Shown here: piece after piece, positions 25,224 to 35,726 of the stretch
Position numbering within the stretch: position 1 is the first letter of the stretch
Layout: the number at the start of each line of letters is the position of its first letter
NCBI RefSeq assembly: GCF_001723175.1
Contig: NC_064655.1
Coordinates: forward strand, 1,550,001-1,614,000
Reading direction: 5' to 3'
Length of the DNA stretch: 64,000 nt
DNA from: Penicillium oxalicum
Lineage: Eukaryota > Ascomycota > Eurotiomycetes > Eurotiales > Aspergillaceae
The notes under the pieces: generated by a model
What the model was told of the DNA's origin: nothing
The model's database searches: none
The model's input: the letters and a program-made list of their open reading frames with translations, nothing else
Translations under genes and position numbers: made by a program

Positions 25224-25250
25224 TCATCTAATCTACTTGGCCTGTCGAAC

Positions 25251-25257
25251 TATATAA
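25251..25257 (+). promoter_or_regulatory. TATA element of endoglucanase gene
   Basis: TATATAA lies about 207 bp before the ATG and is followed by a CT-rich leader, a common layout for strongly expressed secreted fungal enzymes. Confidence 0.55.
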
Positions 25258-25463
25258 TGCATGAGGGTTGGAATGTCCCATACCGATCCTTCCCTCTTCT
25301 CTCTCTCTCTCTTCTCTGCATACTCTCTTTCGTTTGGGATTCAAGACAGGCTTCTTGATCCGTTCATTCTTTTTCTTCTTGCATATCGATCTCGATCAGC
25401 TTGCACATACGCTCCCTTGACCAACTCAACAGTCCTTCTCTTCCTTTCAAACAAACGCCCAAG

Positions 25464-27174
25464 ATGAAGTTCACCAACATGGTTCTGGCCGCCAGCGCTG
25501 CTGGTATGGCCGTTGCTTACCCCAGTGCTCGTGAGGTCGTTCCCGCCGGCCGCGAGATCAACACCAGCAAGCGCAGCGTCGAGAAGCGCGCCAACGGCTT
25601 CACCTGTAAGACTTCCTGTTCGCTCCTGGACCCAGGGTCCACACCCCGCTTGATAGACCTGCAAACTCACATGTTGGATTAGGGTTCGGTGTCAGCGAGT
25701 CTGGTGCTGAGTTTGGTTCCGCCATCCCCGGCACTCTCGGCAAGGATTACACTTGGCCCGTCGCCTCCAAGATCCAGGTTCTCCGTGACGCTGGCATGAA
25801 CGTTTTCCGTGTCCCCTTCCTGATGGAGCGCTTGGTGCCTGGCAGCTTGACTGGTTCCTTCGATGCCACCTACCTGGCTGCTCTCAAGTCTGTGAGTGAT
25901 GAGACCGTGCCCATGGCTGAGACTGCTCGAGCCAATGCTAATCGACTCCATCCAATAGACCGTCAACTCCATCACCAAGAGCGGTGCCTACGCCGTCCTT
26001 GACCCCCACAACTATGGCCGATAGTACGTGATCTGATCTGCTACTTTTCGAAGAACACGAAGAACATGAAAGCGAAGAAAGTGCGCTGCTAACCATCTCC
26101 AATAGTGGCGGCAGCGTCATCACCTCCACCGCCGACTTCCAGGCCTGGTGGAAGAAGGTTGCTGGCGAGTTCAGCTCCAACGACAAGGTCATCTTCGACA
26201 CCAGTGAGTCTCCACGGAAGATGTGTTGGCGCTTCGTCAGATGAACTGACCTCCCGCTTTTAGACAACGAGTACAACAACATGGATCAGACTCTCGTCCT
26301 GAACCTCAACCAGGCTGCCATTGATGGTATCCGTGCCGCCGGTGCCACTTCCCAGTACATCTTCGTCGAGGGTAACGCCTGGACTGGTGCCTGGTCCTGG
26401 ACCGACACCAACGACAACATGAAGAACCTGAAGGACCCTCAGGGCAAGATCGTCTACGAGATGCACCAGTACCTCGACGGTGACAAGTCCGGTACTTCCG
26501 AGTCCTGTGTCAGCGCCACCATCGGTAGCGAGCGTCTCAAGTCCGCCACCGCCTGGCTCAAGGCCAACAACAAGAAGGGTTTCATTGGCGAGTTCGCCGG
26601 TGGTGCCAACTCCGTCTGCGAGTCCGCCGTCGAAGACATGCTCTCCTACATGCAGGACAACTCCGATGTCTGGACCGGTGCGTCCTGGTGGTCTGCCGGT
26701 CCCTGGTGGGGATCCTACATGTACTCCCTGGAGCCCACCGACGGCCCTGCCTATGCCGCCTACCTCCCCATCCTGAAGAAGTACTTCCCTAACGGCTCTG
26801 CTGCTGCCCCCGTTGGCAACTCCGGCTCTTCTCCTTCCACCACCACCAAGCCCGCCCCCGCTCAGCAGCCTGCCACCACCAAGGCCCCCGTCCAGATCAC
26901 CACCACTGCCCAGCCCGTCAGCAAGCCCATCTCCACCGAGCCCGCCCAGGCTCCTGCCCCGGTTGCTACTTCCACCTTCACCACCAAGGCTGCCGGAACC
27001 ACCAAGTCCGCCTGCACTGCCAAGCCCGTCGCCACTCAGCCCGCCTCGCCCTCCACCGGCGGTACCGTCGGTCGCTGGTCCCAGTGCGGTGGTATGAACT
27101 GGACCGGTGCCACCGCTTGCGAGAGCCCCTACAAGTGCGTGGAGCAGAACCCCTACTACTCCCAGTGCCTGTAA
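25464..27174 (+). CDS. Secreted GH5 endo-beta-1,4-glucanase with CBM1
   Basis: Cleaves internal beta-1,4 bonds of cellulose outside the cell. Five exons, 25464-25605, 25683-25891, 25959-26023, 26106-26203 and 26264-27174, give 474 residues with matching phases. The N-terminal signal peptide ends near the Ala in AAGMAVAYP and is followed by a dibasic KR pro-region. The catalytic domain starts at [11 protein letters not shown] and includes [12 protein letters not shown] and DPHNYGRY. The acid/base Glu is in NNEYNNMD (about residue 174) and the nucleophile Glu in GFIGEFAGG (about 281). A Thr/Pro/Ala/Lys linker of roughly 100 residues follows. The last 33 or so residues are a fungal family-1 cellulose-binding module, [11 protein letters not shown] ... 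YYSQCL, with the usual Cys and aromatic residues. The catalytic part resembles Aspergillus EglB-type enzymes, which as I recall them lack the linker and CBM1. Codon usage is strongly C-biased, suggesting high expression. Confidence 0.97.
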
Positions 27175-27583
27175 GGGTTGGCACGCCCTCCTCACCCTTC
27201 TTGACTGGACTTTTCATTTCCTTTTGGGATGCAAAGAAAAAGCGGATGATCATATTCTAGCGTAGTTGGCATTTGGCTTGGAGACACCTTTTTTTTACAT
27301 TACATATTTACCTTCTCTTCTTAGAAGACACACCATTTGAGATCTTCGACTGTATACTTTTTTTTTTCTCTATTTGGACTATTGTTCTTCATCCAATTCA
27401 CTTCTTTACTCATTCCACGCTATTTTTGCTGCTCAACAAGACTATCGTATAAGTATGTTTCTTTGAAATTTCTCATGGTAAGCCTGGATTATCCGGACCA
27501 CGTATCCGAGTATATCGGCTAGCGCTCGGCACGTGATTTAAAATACCACACCCAAGTCTTCCAAATCGTAAGCATACCGACAT
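27175..27583. other. 3' region of endoglucanase gene
   Basis: AT-rich with T runs (27290-27297, 27359-27368). It probably holds the polyadenylation region of the GH5 gene and the 3' side of the minus-strand candidate. No open frame of interest. Confidence 0.6.
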
Positions 27584-28073
27584 TCATACTTTTTCTAGCC
27601 AAGCTGCTCCGGTCGTAGTCCCTCTATCCTCGTAGCCCTTGATCCTGTTTTTCAAATCGACATTGTCAAGCTCAAACTTGATTTCCGCCGCGCACACCGC
27701 AAAGAATATAGGTCTACGATTTGACCCTTCTCTCCAACTGTAGGTTAAAGAATCGCCGCAGAAAAGTTAGCCATTTTCCATACTACCCTTCCAGCAACGA
27801 CTAGAAGTCCAATCCCCCTCAGCTAAGCCACTCGACTGATCTCCTCCACGAATCCTTCCATTGCTTCCCCTCCTCTCCTCTCCTACCCCGTCGAGCATAT
27901 CGCCAAGATTCAAGAATTTCGTCCGTGGCACACTCTTGGAGCGACGGCATGTCGTGTTCATCCGCAGCCCCATATACATTTAAATTGAGCAGGATGCGAT
28001 CCCTTGACTCCCATGATTCTCCGGGACCCATTGAAGGTTCGCATCGTCTCCTTGCACTACGGACAGGGCACAT
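27584..28073 (-). CDS. Candidate two-exon protein, unrecognised (gene or pseudogene)
   Basis: Exon 1 is 28073-27832 and exon 2 is 27737-27584. The intron (27831-27738) has a GTGGCT donor, a GGCTAAC branch-like site and a CCTACAG acceptor. The phases fit and give 131 residues. Both exons read like real protein: exon 1 contains RILLNLNVYGAADEHDMPSL and WKDSWRRSV, and exon 2 contains FFAVCAAEIKFELDNVDL and RIKGYEDRG, ending before TGA. A TATA-like element lies near 28195. I do not recognise the family. Upstream, a different minus frame (about 28145-28020) is also protein-like, with DHLQEAINIPVRQQC and QWVPENHGS. It would join exon 1 if a single base were missing near 28.02 kb, so the gene may start further upstream and be broken or mis-assembled. 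Confidence 0.42.
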
Positions 28074-28899
28074 TGCTGGCGGACCGGGATATTGATCGCC
28101 TCCTGGAGATGATCAAAGTGTAGGCAATGCGTGGGCACTGATGTTGAGGTCTGGGATGGGAAATCCAAGGAGGTATGTACGATGTGGTATCTTACTATAT
28201 ATGCCAAGTAGTTGATAGGTTTATCTTTAATCTACCAAGTTTGAAAAGACCTTTTTTTTAAAAAAAAATAAGTTATTGCCCAGTTCATATGAACTTCTCG
28301 CTAGAGATTGACAGAGAGACGGGATAGTCTTGGGATCTTTTCCGACTGGAGATAGGGAGAGTGGGCATTAAGTCTAGGTACCTATATCAGCTATAGATGC
28401 GGTGGGCATCGCAGTCAAAAGGTGTAGGTATGGAGGGTGCCTATCAGGCCATTAACACGTCCACTACAAGCGTTATATTAATCATGGACAGTCGCCTGAT
28501 GGCTTTACATGTCTACGGGGAATTTTTAAGGTTCTTTCATCAAAAAAGGTTGACGATTCTCCATTTACACAGGGGTCCGACACCCGGAATCTAGAAGCTC
28601 AGGCTCCCAATGTAGTATCCACAGGACCAGAGAGACACAGAGAAAAAAGAAAAGTGCACTGCATGATCGCGTGGTTGCCATTGGGTATATCGCGTAGAAA
28701 TATGATCTAATAAAATAACAAGATAGGAAATTCAACAGAAAGCATGAGGATGGCGATCATTTCTCCCCAGAACCGGACGTCTTCATCCTATTTCAACCCA
28801 GCCAGTGGCTTGTGTCATCAGGCATTCGTGGTGTGTCCGTTCGTCTTCGGTTCGTGAACTGGCTCTTCTCTCTGGGATTCTCAAAAAGTATCCGGTCGT
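28074..28899. other. Intergenic tract
   Basis: AT-rich. It contains the probable promoter of the minus-strand candidate and the 3' region of the CYSTM gene. An A/T palindromic run is at 28252-28270. No gene is supported, apart from the possible upstream extension noted for the candidate at 27584-28073. Confidence 0.5.
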
Positions 28900-29336
28900 T
28901 TAGCAGCAAATCTCGCAGCACTCGAAGCAGGCAAGACCGGCACAGCTGTTCACCCAGTTGGTCAGTGATTAGATTCGTGGATGATGACCAGGCCATTCCA
29001 TTGGAATCATGGTACAGTGATAGAAGGGGTTTACTCACATGCCACAGCACAGACCACCGCCGCCACCACCACGGAGCTGCATGGACATTTCCTCGTGGCC
29101 GGTCTAGATGTCATCTGTTAGCTTGGGATTCCTTGGGCTATTCGGGTCAAAAAGGTGGGGGGGATGAGGGTCTCGGGTCCACATACAGGCTGCTGAGCGA
29201 CGACGTTGCCATCTGCGGAGGGAGCCGCAGGGCTTGAGGGCTGCTGCATGGCAATGGTGTTGGGGTTCCAGGTACCCTCCTGGGACTGAGCCTGAGACTC
29301 GGCGGGAGCAGACTTGAAGAAGTTGAAGTTGAACAT
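28900..29336 (-). CDS. CYSTM-type cysteine-rich tail protein
   Basis: Small three-exon gene: 29336-29187, 29103-29039 and 28945-28900. Donors are GTATGT and GTGAGT, acceptors TAG and CAG, and phases agree; the product is 86 residues. The N-terminal half is polar and disordered, rich in Gln/Pro/Ser/Ala. After TGHEEMSMQLR comes a Gly run, then a Cys-rich hydrophobic tail GLCCGICAGLACFECCEICC to the stop. This matches the CYSTM module, a C-terminal cysteine-rich membrane tail found across eukaryotes in small stress- and metal-related membrane proteins. The tail is split over exons 2 and 3, so it cannot be seen in a continuous frame. Likely membrane anchored, possibly involved in metal or stress tolerance; that role is inferred from the family. 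Confidence 0.82.
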
Positions 29337-31923
29337 GGTGATGTGATGTGGTGACGGAAGTGGATGTGAGAAGTATCTGTAAGATAGGAGTGGGAGAGGA
29401 GTAGGGGAGGAGGTTGAAGATGAATTGAATCTGACCAAGAACGGGGAATTGGAGTAACTTTAAGTACCTTTGAATGATCCGCGCGACAGCGAGATCAGCA
29501 GGGCTGAGCCGCTCAGGAACACCAGAAAATGAAATTTCAAAAAAAAAAGAAAAATAGAAACACCGAAACGGGTAATTTCCAAGGATGGGGGGGGGCTTGG
29601 GAGTACCGGACGGGACGCCCGCCACGTTACGAGTCTGTCCCACTTGGGCGTTCTTTGTTTTGTATCATACGAATCATTGAATTACATCGGCTGTGCTTTC
29701 CGTCGGCGCCAGGATACACTCCCTCGGAACAACTCTCTTGCGCGATTCGAAGCATTCGTCAAAGATCCAAGACCATTTTCATGGGGAATACGACGCGGAC
29801 TGTCCACCTGGACCGATCGAATAGACGCGAAGAGGTTCCGCTCCGCTCTGGGATCTCTCGCGAGGATCTGCGATCGTCGACAGCTAGAGGTGCGACACAC
29901 ACCCCCTCCTACGCGCCGTTATGCACCGGACCAGCCAGTTTTCGCCTGCAGGACTAGGTGCTGACCATGCGGACTGAACTATTGGGATACCGCAGACGTG
30001 CAGAGAAGCCGGCAGACAACGCCAAAACGGTGCTGCCTAGGCATCCCTTCAGGCACCAGGAATGATCGGCTAATCCACAGCGGACCTCCGCAAAACAGAG
30101 AGAAAAAAAACGACAGAATCGAGCACTCGGTCCAAACAGACGGCCACTACACCGCCACTGAAACGAGGCTTAGCGCCAGACAAGCCTCGGAAATGGGCTG
30201 TGTACTCCTATCCACTGTAGATGACTCCAGATATACATGCTCGGATGTTGTCCTGTGCTGGACGTGGGACGGAAGACTATTTTTGTGTGGGCGTTCAGGC
30301 ACCAGCAATAAGAGATCGGCAATCTCCGAGGTTCATCAAGTACTGTATCCCGCAGTGACTCAGTATCCCTAAAATTAAAATGGGAGATGCCGGAAACACA
30401 TCTACACAACAACCATACTGTGCGATGTACATACCTGGTGGCAAGGTGCTATTTCACTGCGCACGGTGGACACCTTCGACAAGAGGGGAGCGATCGTCCA
30501 GGACCAGGACCACCGTGACTGCCGTACGTCTTGGATGACAGACGCATGCCTGGATGAGGTGGACTCCGCGTCAGCCCTAACCGCAGAAACTGGTAATCAC
30601 TGGTGGGCGCCAAGCCTCTTGGCAACCCCACCTGACCGGATATTCGGATCACGGGACGATGCCAGATGGAGAGTCCAACCCTGGAAGGCTCACCCTTTCT
30701 GGACGCGATCATTTGTGCGCGAGATCTTGATGACAATCTCCCAGATTCCGATCCTGACGAATGACCAGGGGAGTGGCTCGAGCGAGCAAGGCGCTGCACT
30801 TGATTTCGATCAAATACCCAACATCACCTTTGATTTCACCCCCTTCGTCACGGGCAAGACATTGGTGGTTCATCATGGTCATGACTGCGATCCTCACGCT
30901 TGCCTGTTCATTTCGCCATTTTCAGTGTATATTCTGAGATGGTGCTGACGATTCACCTGATCGTACCGTGCCCTTCTGGTCCAAAGTTCTTCGTAGGCAA
31001 AGCCTTTCTCGGATTCTGAAACGTCGAGGAAACACAGGAACGCCCCTTCGCCCAAACCCAGGCCTTTTACTTGTGGAAATTGCGAGACGGCTCCCCCCCC
31101 CCAAAAACTCCTCATCTATCACGAAGCAAATTGATTTAATCAAAGCTATGATTACGCTTTTGTCAAAAAGGCCCACAAGGATGGGTCACCAAAAGCCGCT
31201 GTCCTTGAACGAAGGGTACGGGCTTTGAACCAACCGTCTCGAGCAATGTGAAAATCTTCAACAGCGGTCCGGCTTCTGATATGGACCTTATGGAGGATTC
31301 ACTGCCGGGAACAGCCACTGTCCATTGCGACCAGGCAGACTTTTGGCCAGCAAAGCTCTTCAGCTCACTGACAACGAAGGAACGGGTCATCTCACGAGGC
31401 CATCCACCTTGCACAACCAGCTGGAAACCGTCACCGAGTGCTCGGCACGTTTTCTGAAACTTCGAGTCTCACAAGTCTACGCTATATCATTAGAACACAT
31501 CAAGACGGTGGCCTATTGGACATGTGGAATTGGAATTGCCACATGCCCAGCCTTGAGAAGGTCTTTACAACGCTTTCCATGAACGGATGAGCTAACAAAA
31601 CGCGAGCTGATTTGGACAGTGTGCTGAAAAGTATATGAACGCGGTTGCGACTGACTCGAAAAGAGATCTCTCGGGGAACGAGTGGCCAGTGAAAAATCGT
31701 TGGTATCTATCCCTTCACGTCGCCGCGTCTCTCTCTCTCTCTCTCTCTCTCTCGCCCTGTTCACGAAACCTCTCGGCGGCCCTGCAGCGAGGTCTTCTTT
31801 CATCATTGAGTCAGTAAAACCGGCCTTGATCGCAAGCCCACTCCGCGGCGTACGCTGGCTGAACAGCAACACGGTTCAACGACCACATACTTGAAACTAT
31901 GACCGCAAGACCACCATTCCGCT
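29337..31923. other. Intergenic tract, no supported gene
   Basis: 2.6 kb. Frames of 106-160 codons exist (for example 30466-30948 +) but overlap antisense frames and show no motif. A (CT)n microsatellite is at 31728-31753. The first part is probably the CYSTM promoter. Confidence 0.5.
31728..31753. repeat. (CT)n microsatellite
   Basis: About 13 CT units in intergenic DNA. Confidence 0.9.
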
Positions 31924-32584
31924 CTATTTACGTTTCGAACCTCGCGATGCTTGCAATTCATCCTCTTGAATCCTGCGACGTACTTCCATCAAAGCTTTCC
32001 CTAAAAGATTCAATCCCCACCTCTCCCGATTCTCACCAGCACTTTTTGCTCCAAATCCTATCCCCCATACTCGATCTTGCGGACTAGCCTCGACCAATTC
32101 ACGCTCCCCAGTGCCAAGCAACCGCCGCTTCAAATCTTCATTCTGTGAGAACTTGAGATAATTGCCCTCGATGACGATCTCCAACCGATGCATTTCCCAC
32201 ACCTCGTCGTCAAATCTGGGAATCTTCCGGCCTAGATTTCGAAGCTCGCGAGGATGAATTTTCCACCCGGTGCGAATGTCGTGCGTAACGGGGTGAGCCG
32301 GTCCTGCAAACAGGAGCGCTTTGCGATGCATCATGTATCTTGAAGTATTCCACATCAGTTCCCTGGGTGTATCAGATAAACTTGGGATTCTCACCCGCGG
32401 GCTGATAATGGAGATGGTAATGGAAATGAAATTGCATCACTCACTGTTCGGCATTCGCATATGTGTACTTTTCATTCCCATGCTCCCATTTAAATGGAGA
32501 TGGCCACCATTGGCCTAGGAAGCCTACTTCGCCTTCTGGTTTCCAGAAATAAATGGGTAGGTCTTTGTTGGTTGGTGATTCCAT
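31924..32584 (-). CDS. NADAR domain protein (YbiA-like, DUF1768)
   Basis: Two exons, 32584-32445 and 32338-31924, encode 184 residues; the donor is GTGAGT, the acceptor AAG, and phases match. The joined protein begins MESPTNKDLPIYFWKP and has the family hallmarks. These are an aromatic N-terminus with WPSPFKW, a YTYANAEQYMMHRKALLF block spanning the splice site, a middle segment with RFDDEVWEMHRLEIVIEG, and the C-terminal WGIGFGAKSA...WGLNLLGKALMEVR. NADAR proteins act on ADP-ribosyl or riboside substrates and damaged riboflavin intermediates in characterised members. The substrate here is unknown. Length is typical for a stand-alone single-domain member. No signal peptide or membrane segment is seen. 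Confidence 0.9.
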
Positions 32585-33195
32585 GGTTGCACGGGTGTAT
32601 GACGGGGATGTTGTTGGATGAGATGTATTTTAGTTGAATCGAGCAGGTCAAGATCAGAGTGTGAGTAGCAGTGGATGTAATTTTATTTGGAATGTCTTTC
32701 TGTCGATGATGATGTCTTTATCTATATGGCTGTAGCTGTAGCAGTAGCTAGTCCTCTGCCGCCGGCAGTACGGACGCGCGAGGATCGGAGTCATCTGTCC
32801 TCGGTGAGTCATCCTTGTCGTGGCCAAGGCTCGAATACGAGGTCATCGACCTTGAATGTGCACTGTTTCTGGCCCGAAGAGATTCAAACCGATATTGGGT
32901 TTCTTTGGTTTTACTATTTAATAGGCGTTTTGGAAAAATTCGTGCATACCCAGTCATTGGGGGCAACTCGGGATAACCTCAGCCCGCCGAGCATGTTGCC
33001 CCATGCTCAAACTCGCATACGAGTTCGAATCCACACGGGAATAGATTTCAAACCCCATTTACGTGATGAATTAACGTTCCATATTGCTGAAATGTATACA
33101 CAGCACTGGGGAAGGGGGGTTCTATTCTAAAAAAAAACAGACTTAATATCGACAAGAATCTTTTGTCCCAAAGCCCTCCGTTCCTCTCTCCAACG
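32585..33195. other. Intergenic region
   Basis: Holds the NADAR promoter and the 3' region of the biotin ligase gene. A 147-codon + frame (32687-33130) starts inside a TAGCTG-type repeat and has no recognisable feature, so it is not called. Confidence 0.5.
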
Positions 33196-35487
33196 TCAAA
33201 CCTTCCGCTTCAGCAGCCCGCGGAAGAAATCAAAGCTGTTACTGTCACTCTGCAGCTGCCAGACTCGGCCAGTTGGACGGTCATCCCAGGCCAATTCTTC
33301 AGCAAGTAGCAGTCCGTAATCTCGCGTGATGCCCTGGATGCGGGCACGAGCACCGCCTTCCTCCTCCAACGTCACAATCTGGTGCATATGCAGCCAGTCT
33401 TCGTAATACATCGCTTCAAAAGCGCGATCAAATCCGGTTCGAAGGAAGCGGGTGTAAAGCTCTTCAAACGTGGTGAGAATGCGAGCAAGTAGCTTCTCGA
33501 GAGTGATTGGAGATGCGGCAGCGGCTCCGGGAGTGGCGTAGCGAGCAGCGAGAGCCGTGAGAGCGGTCGTGGGCGAGGCGTTGGTGGCGTTCAAACCGAT
33601 GCCGACGACGGAGATGTATTCATTTGACATGAAGTGTGAATTGATGAGGATGCCGCAGATCTTGGTGTATCGCTTTTGCTCTGGGTCTTCTGGGTCGAGA
33701 GCGTCTAACAAATAATTTAGTATGCATGATGAAGTTGAGTGAGGGTGTTCGAGTAACGATGTGGCACTCACAGATGTCGTTGGGCCACTTCAATTTTACG
33801 GGGAGAGTCTCATATCCCTTGGCATAGCTTTTGATCCCCTTCACCACTGCCATTGCTGACAGATATTGAATAAAGATGACAGGTGCAGACTGGATCTTCT
33901 CCACAGGGTGCCGCACTATCGTTGAGAACATCAACGAGCCCGCGGGAGAGATCCAAACATTGGAGCCTCGGCCACGCCCTGCAACTTGCACAGTCGCCGT
34001 AGCGGTAAATCCATGGGGTAATTGGCGCAGCAATTTGACGTTCCTGGGTACTTGTTAGAACAGGACATTCTTGAGAACTTGGCCAGGACACAACATAGAA
34101 CTCACTTCTCCAATATCGTGTTCGTACTAGTGAGGACTTCCCCATACATCAACTTCGAACCAAAGGTTGAAGCGCCCTCTTTTGAATCAGACTGGTATTG
34201 GCGAAGATTGGCGTAAAAGGCGTGATGGTTGAAATACGGAGTGATTTTGGAGGATGGGATTTCGTCGTGAAACACCAGTCGCTTGATAACTTCCTTATAA
34301 TCAACGATGCCCTCGTGGGACGATGAGGATCCCTCTGGCAAGGCATCTTCCAGGTCATTCAAGTTCCATGTGCCGGGGCGCTCGATCCTGAACGTATCAT
34401 TTTCGTCCTTCAGATACTCTTTTTGACCTTCATTGGTCAGGGATGGCGCAAGAGAGGCGAGAATATCTAAAGTGTCATCGGTATTGAGTCCGGACACATG
34501 TAATGACGACAAAGATGGAACGACGGTCGAGTCTTGAGAGACCTGCAACCCCAACTTGGAAAGACAGGCTTTTAAAAAGTCCGTTCGTTCCTTGTCGTCG
34601 GCAGCCAGCGCATCTACGATCTCTTTGTACTCTGGACCATTGGCTTGAGGGTCCAGATTTACAGCCGCAAATCTAAACAGCAAGTCAGTCGCTATGTCGC
34701 TCGGACTGAATGACGACACTCACTCCGGATGAGGTCCCGTCAAGATCGCTGCACCGTCTCCGACTTTGCAATAGACGACCGCTGCAGCGCCCTCTCCGGG
34801 ATCCACGTTCAGTTTCTCCGAGTAGCTTGCCAGTACCTCTACGCCCTTATCCTGCATTTTCGGAGCATCAACAAAGACCCCACCTCCATTGTAGTAGGAC
34901 CGAAACTGCGTTGGGACCGTGCCAATGCTCAACGTCTCCTTGGAGACATCAATCCGGGCCGCCTTTGCCCCGGCTTCGCTGTGGTAAACAAACCCGGGAA
35001 AGGCACCGCCTCGACAAGTTCCGGGGAAGAAGCCCAACTCCCGATCGCCAATGACCTCCATGGTTTTGTCTCCGACCTCGAATTCGCATCTTTTGCACCC
35101 GTAGTAGCCTCCCGCACAGAGACCGAGGTATTTACCCCCACGGCGCACGAACTGGGTGATGCGCCGATTTCCCTCGCCGTTCAGCGTACGCGCGTAGCCC
35201 ATGTCTGCACCGCCGGGGATCACAAGAAGAGCACATGTTGCCATCCATGGTTCTTTCAAGATCATATCACCTGTGACGGGCGTGACGGCGTAGTTTGGTG
35301 CAAGCAAGCGGCGCAAGGTGTAGAGACAGTGACGGACGGAGTCAACAGTGGTTCCGGTTCCTGTCGAGCCATTGTCGGTCAGAGAGCGATTACGCAGCCA
35401 GGCAGAGTTAGTGAGCGAACCGGAGTAGACCAGGACATTTAACTTTTTGCCCGTCAGAATGGCATTGTTTTCAGTCGGTGTCGCCAT
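33196..35487 (-). CDS. BPL1: Biotin-protein ligase (holocarboxylase synthetase)
   Basis: Attaches biotin via biotinyl-AMP to carboxylases such as acetyl-CoA and pyruvate carboxylase. Four exons, 35487-34724, 34672-34106, 34043-33772 and 33704-33196, give 703 residues, close to yeast Bpl1 (690). Splice sites are canonical and all phases agree. The N-terminal 250 residues are the glutamine-amidotransferase-like BPL_N domain, with VIPGGADMGYARTL and the nucleophile-elbow-like GLCAGGYYG. The catalytic core has GRGRGSNVWISPAGSLMFS (biotin/ATP loop), KWPND and VVGIGLNA. The C-terminal domain ends in a Lys/Arg-rich tail. The N-terminal domain joins the rest through GPHPE|FAAVNLD, which is recovered only after splicing. 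The gene shares a 239-bp divergent promoter with the COA4-like gene. Confidence 0.96.
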
Positions 35488-35726
35488 GATGTTTCTCCAT
35501 GCGCAAGAGAAGAGTGAGAGAGAGCTGATCGATCGTTGAGATGGAGGGAAAGGCGTGGGGGAGAGTGGAGAAGCAGGACGATAAGATAAGAGATCACGGC
35601 TCTTACGTCGCCGAGGCCAACCGGAGAGAGAGAGACTTTGGCTGTGCGATCGTTCGAGTCCAAATCTTCCGATCCTTCACTTGTTTGGGCATATCTAGTG
35701 GATTGCACAAGGCTTCTATTGAAATC
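35488..35726. promoter_or_regulatory. Bidirectional promoter BPL1 / COA4-like
   Basis: Only 239 bp separate the two start codons on opposite strands. It contains GAGAGAG tracts near 35514 and 35622 and no obvious TATA box. Shared regulation of the two genes is inferred from the geometry. Confidence 0.55.

Larger units (their letters stand above)
24037..25463. other. Intergenic region and endoglucanase promoter
   Basis: The left part is the TANGO2 3' region, with a T-rich tract and a 14-nt G run near 24427-24440. The right part is the promoter of the GH5 gene: a TATA element, an XlnR-type site, CreA-type sites and a CT-rich leader. No gene is supported. Confidence 0.6.

Noticed and set aside
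25679..27195. Long minus-strand frames opposite the endoglucanase (up to 311 codons, Gly-rich)
   Set aside because: Shadow of the strongly C-biased codon usage of the + strand gene; Gly/Leu/Val-rich without domains.
28013..28123. 36-codon + frame ending LLADRDIDRLLEMIKV
   Set aside because: Antisense to the stronger minus-strand candidate at 27584-28145; best explained as its shadow.
30466..30948. 160-codon + frame
   Set aside because: No domain; an antisense frame of similar length exists; no promoter or splice support.
32687..33130. 147-codon + frame between the NADAR and BPL1 genes
   Set aside because: Starts in simple-sequence DNA and lies over the probable BPL1 3' region; composition not protein-like.
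34729..35442. 237-codon + frame opposite the BPL1 N-terminal domain
   Set aside because: Antisense of a domain with clear BPL_N motifs; no features of its own.
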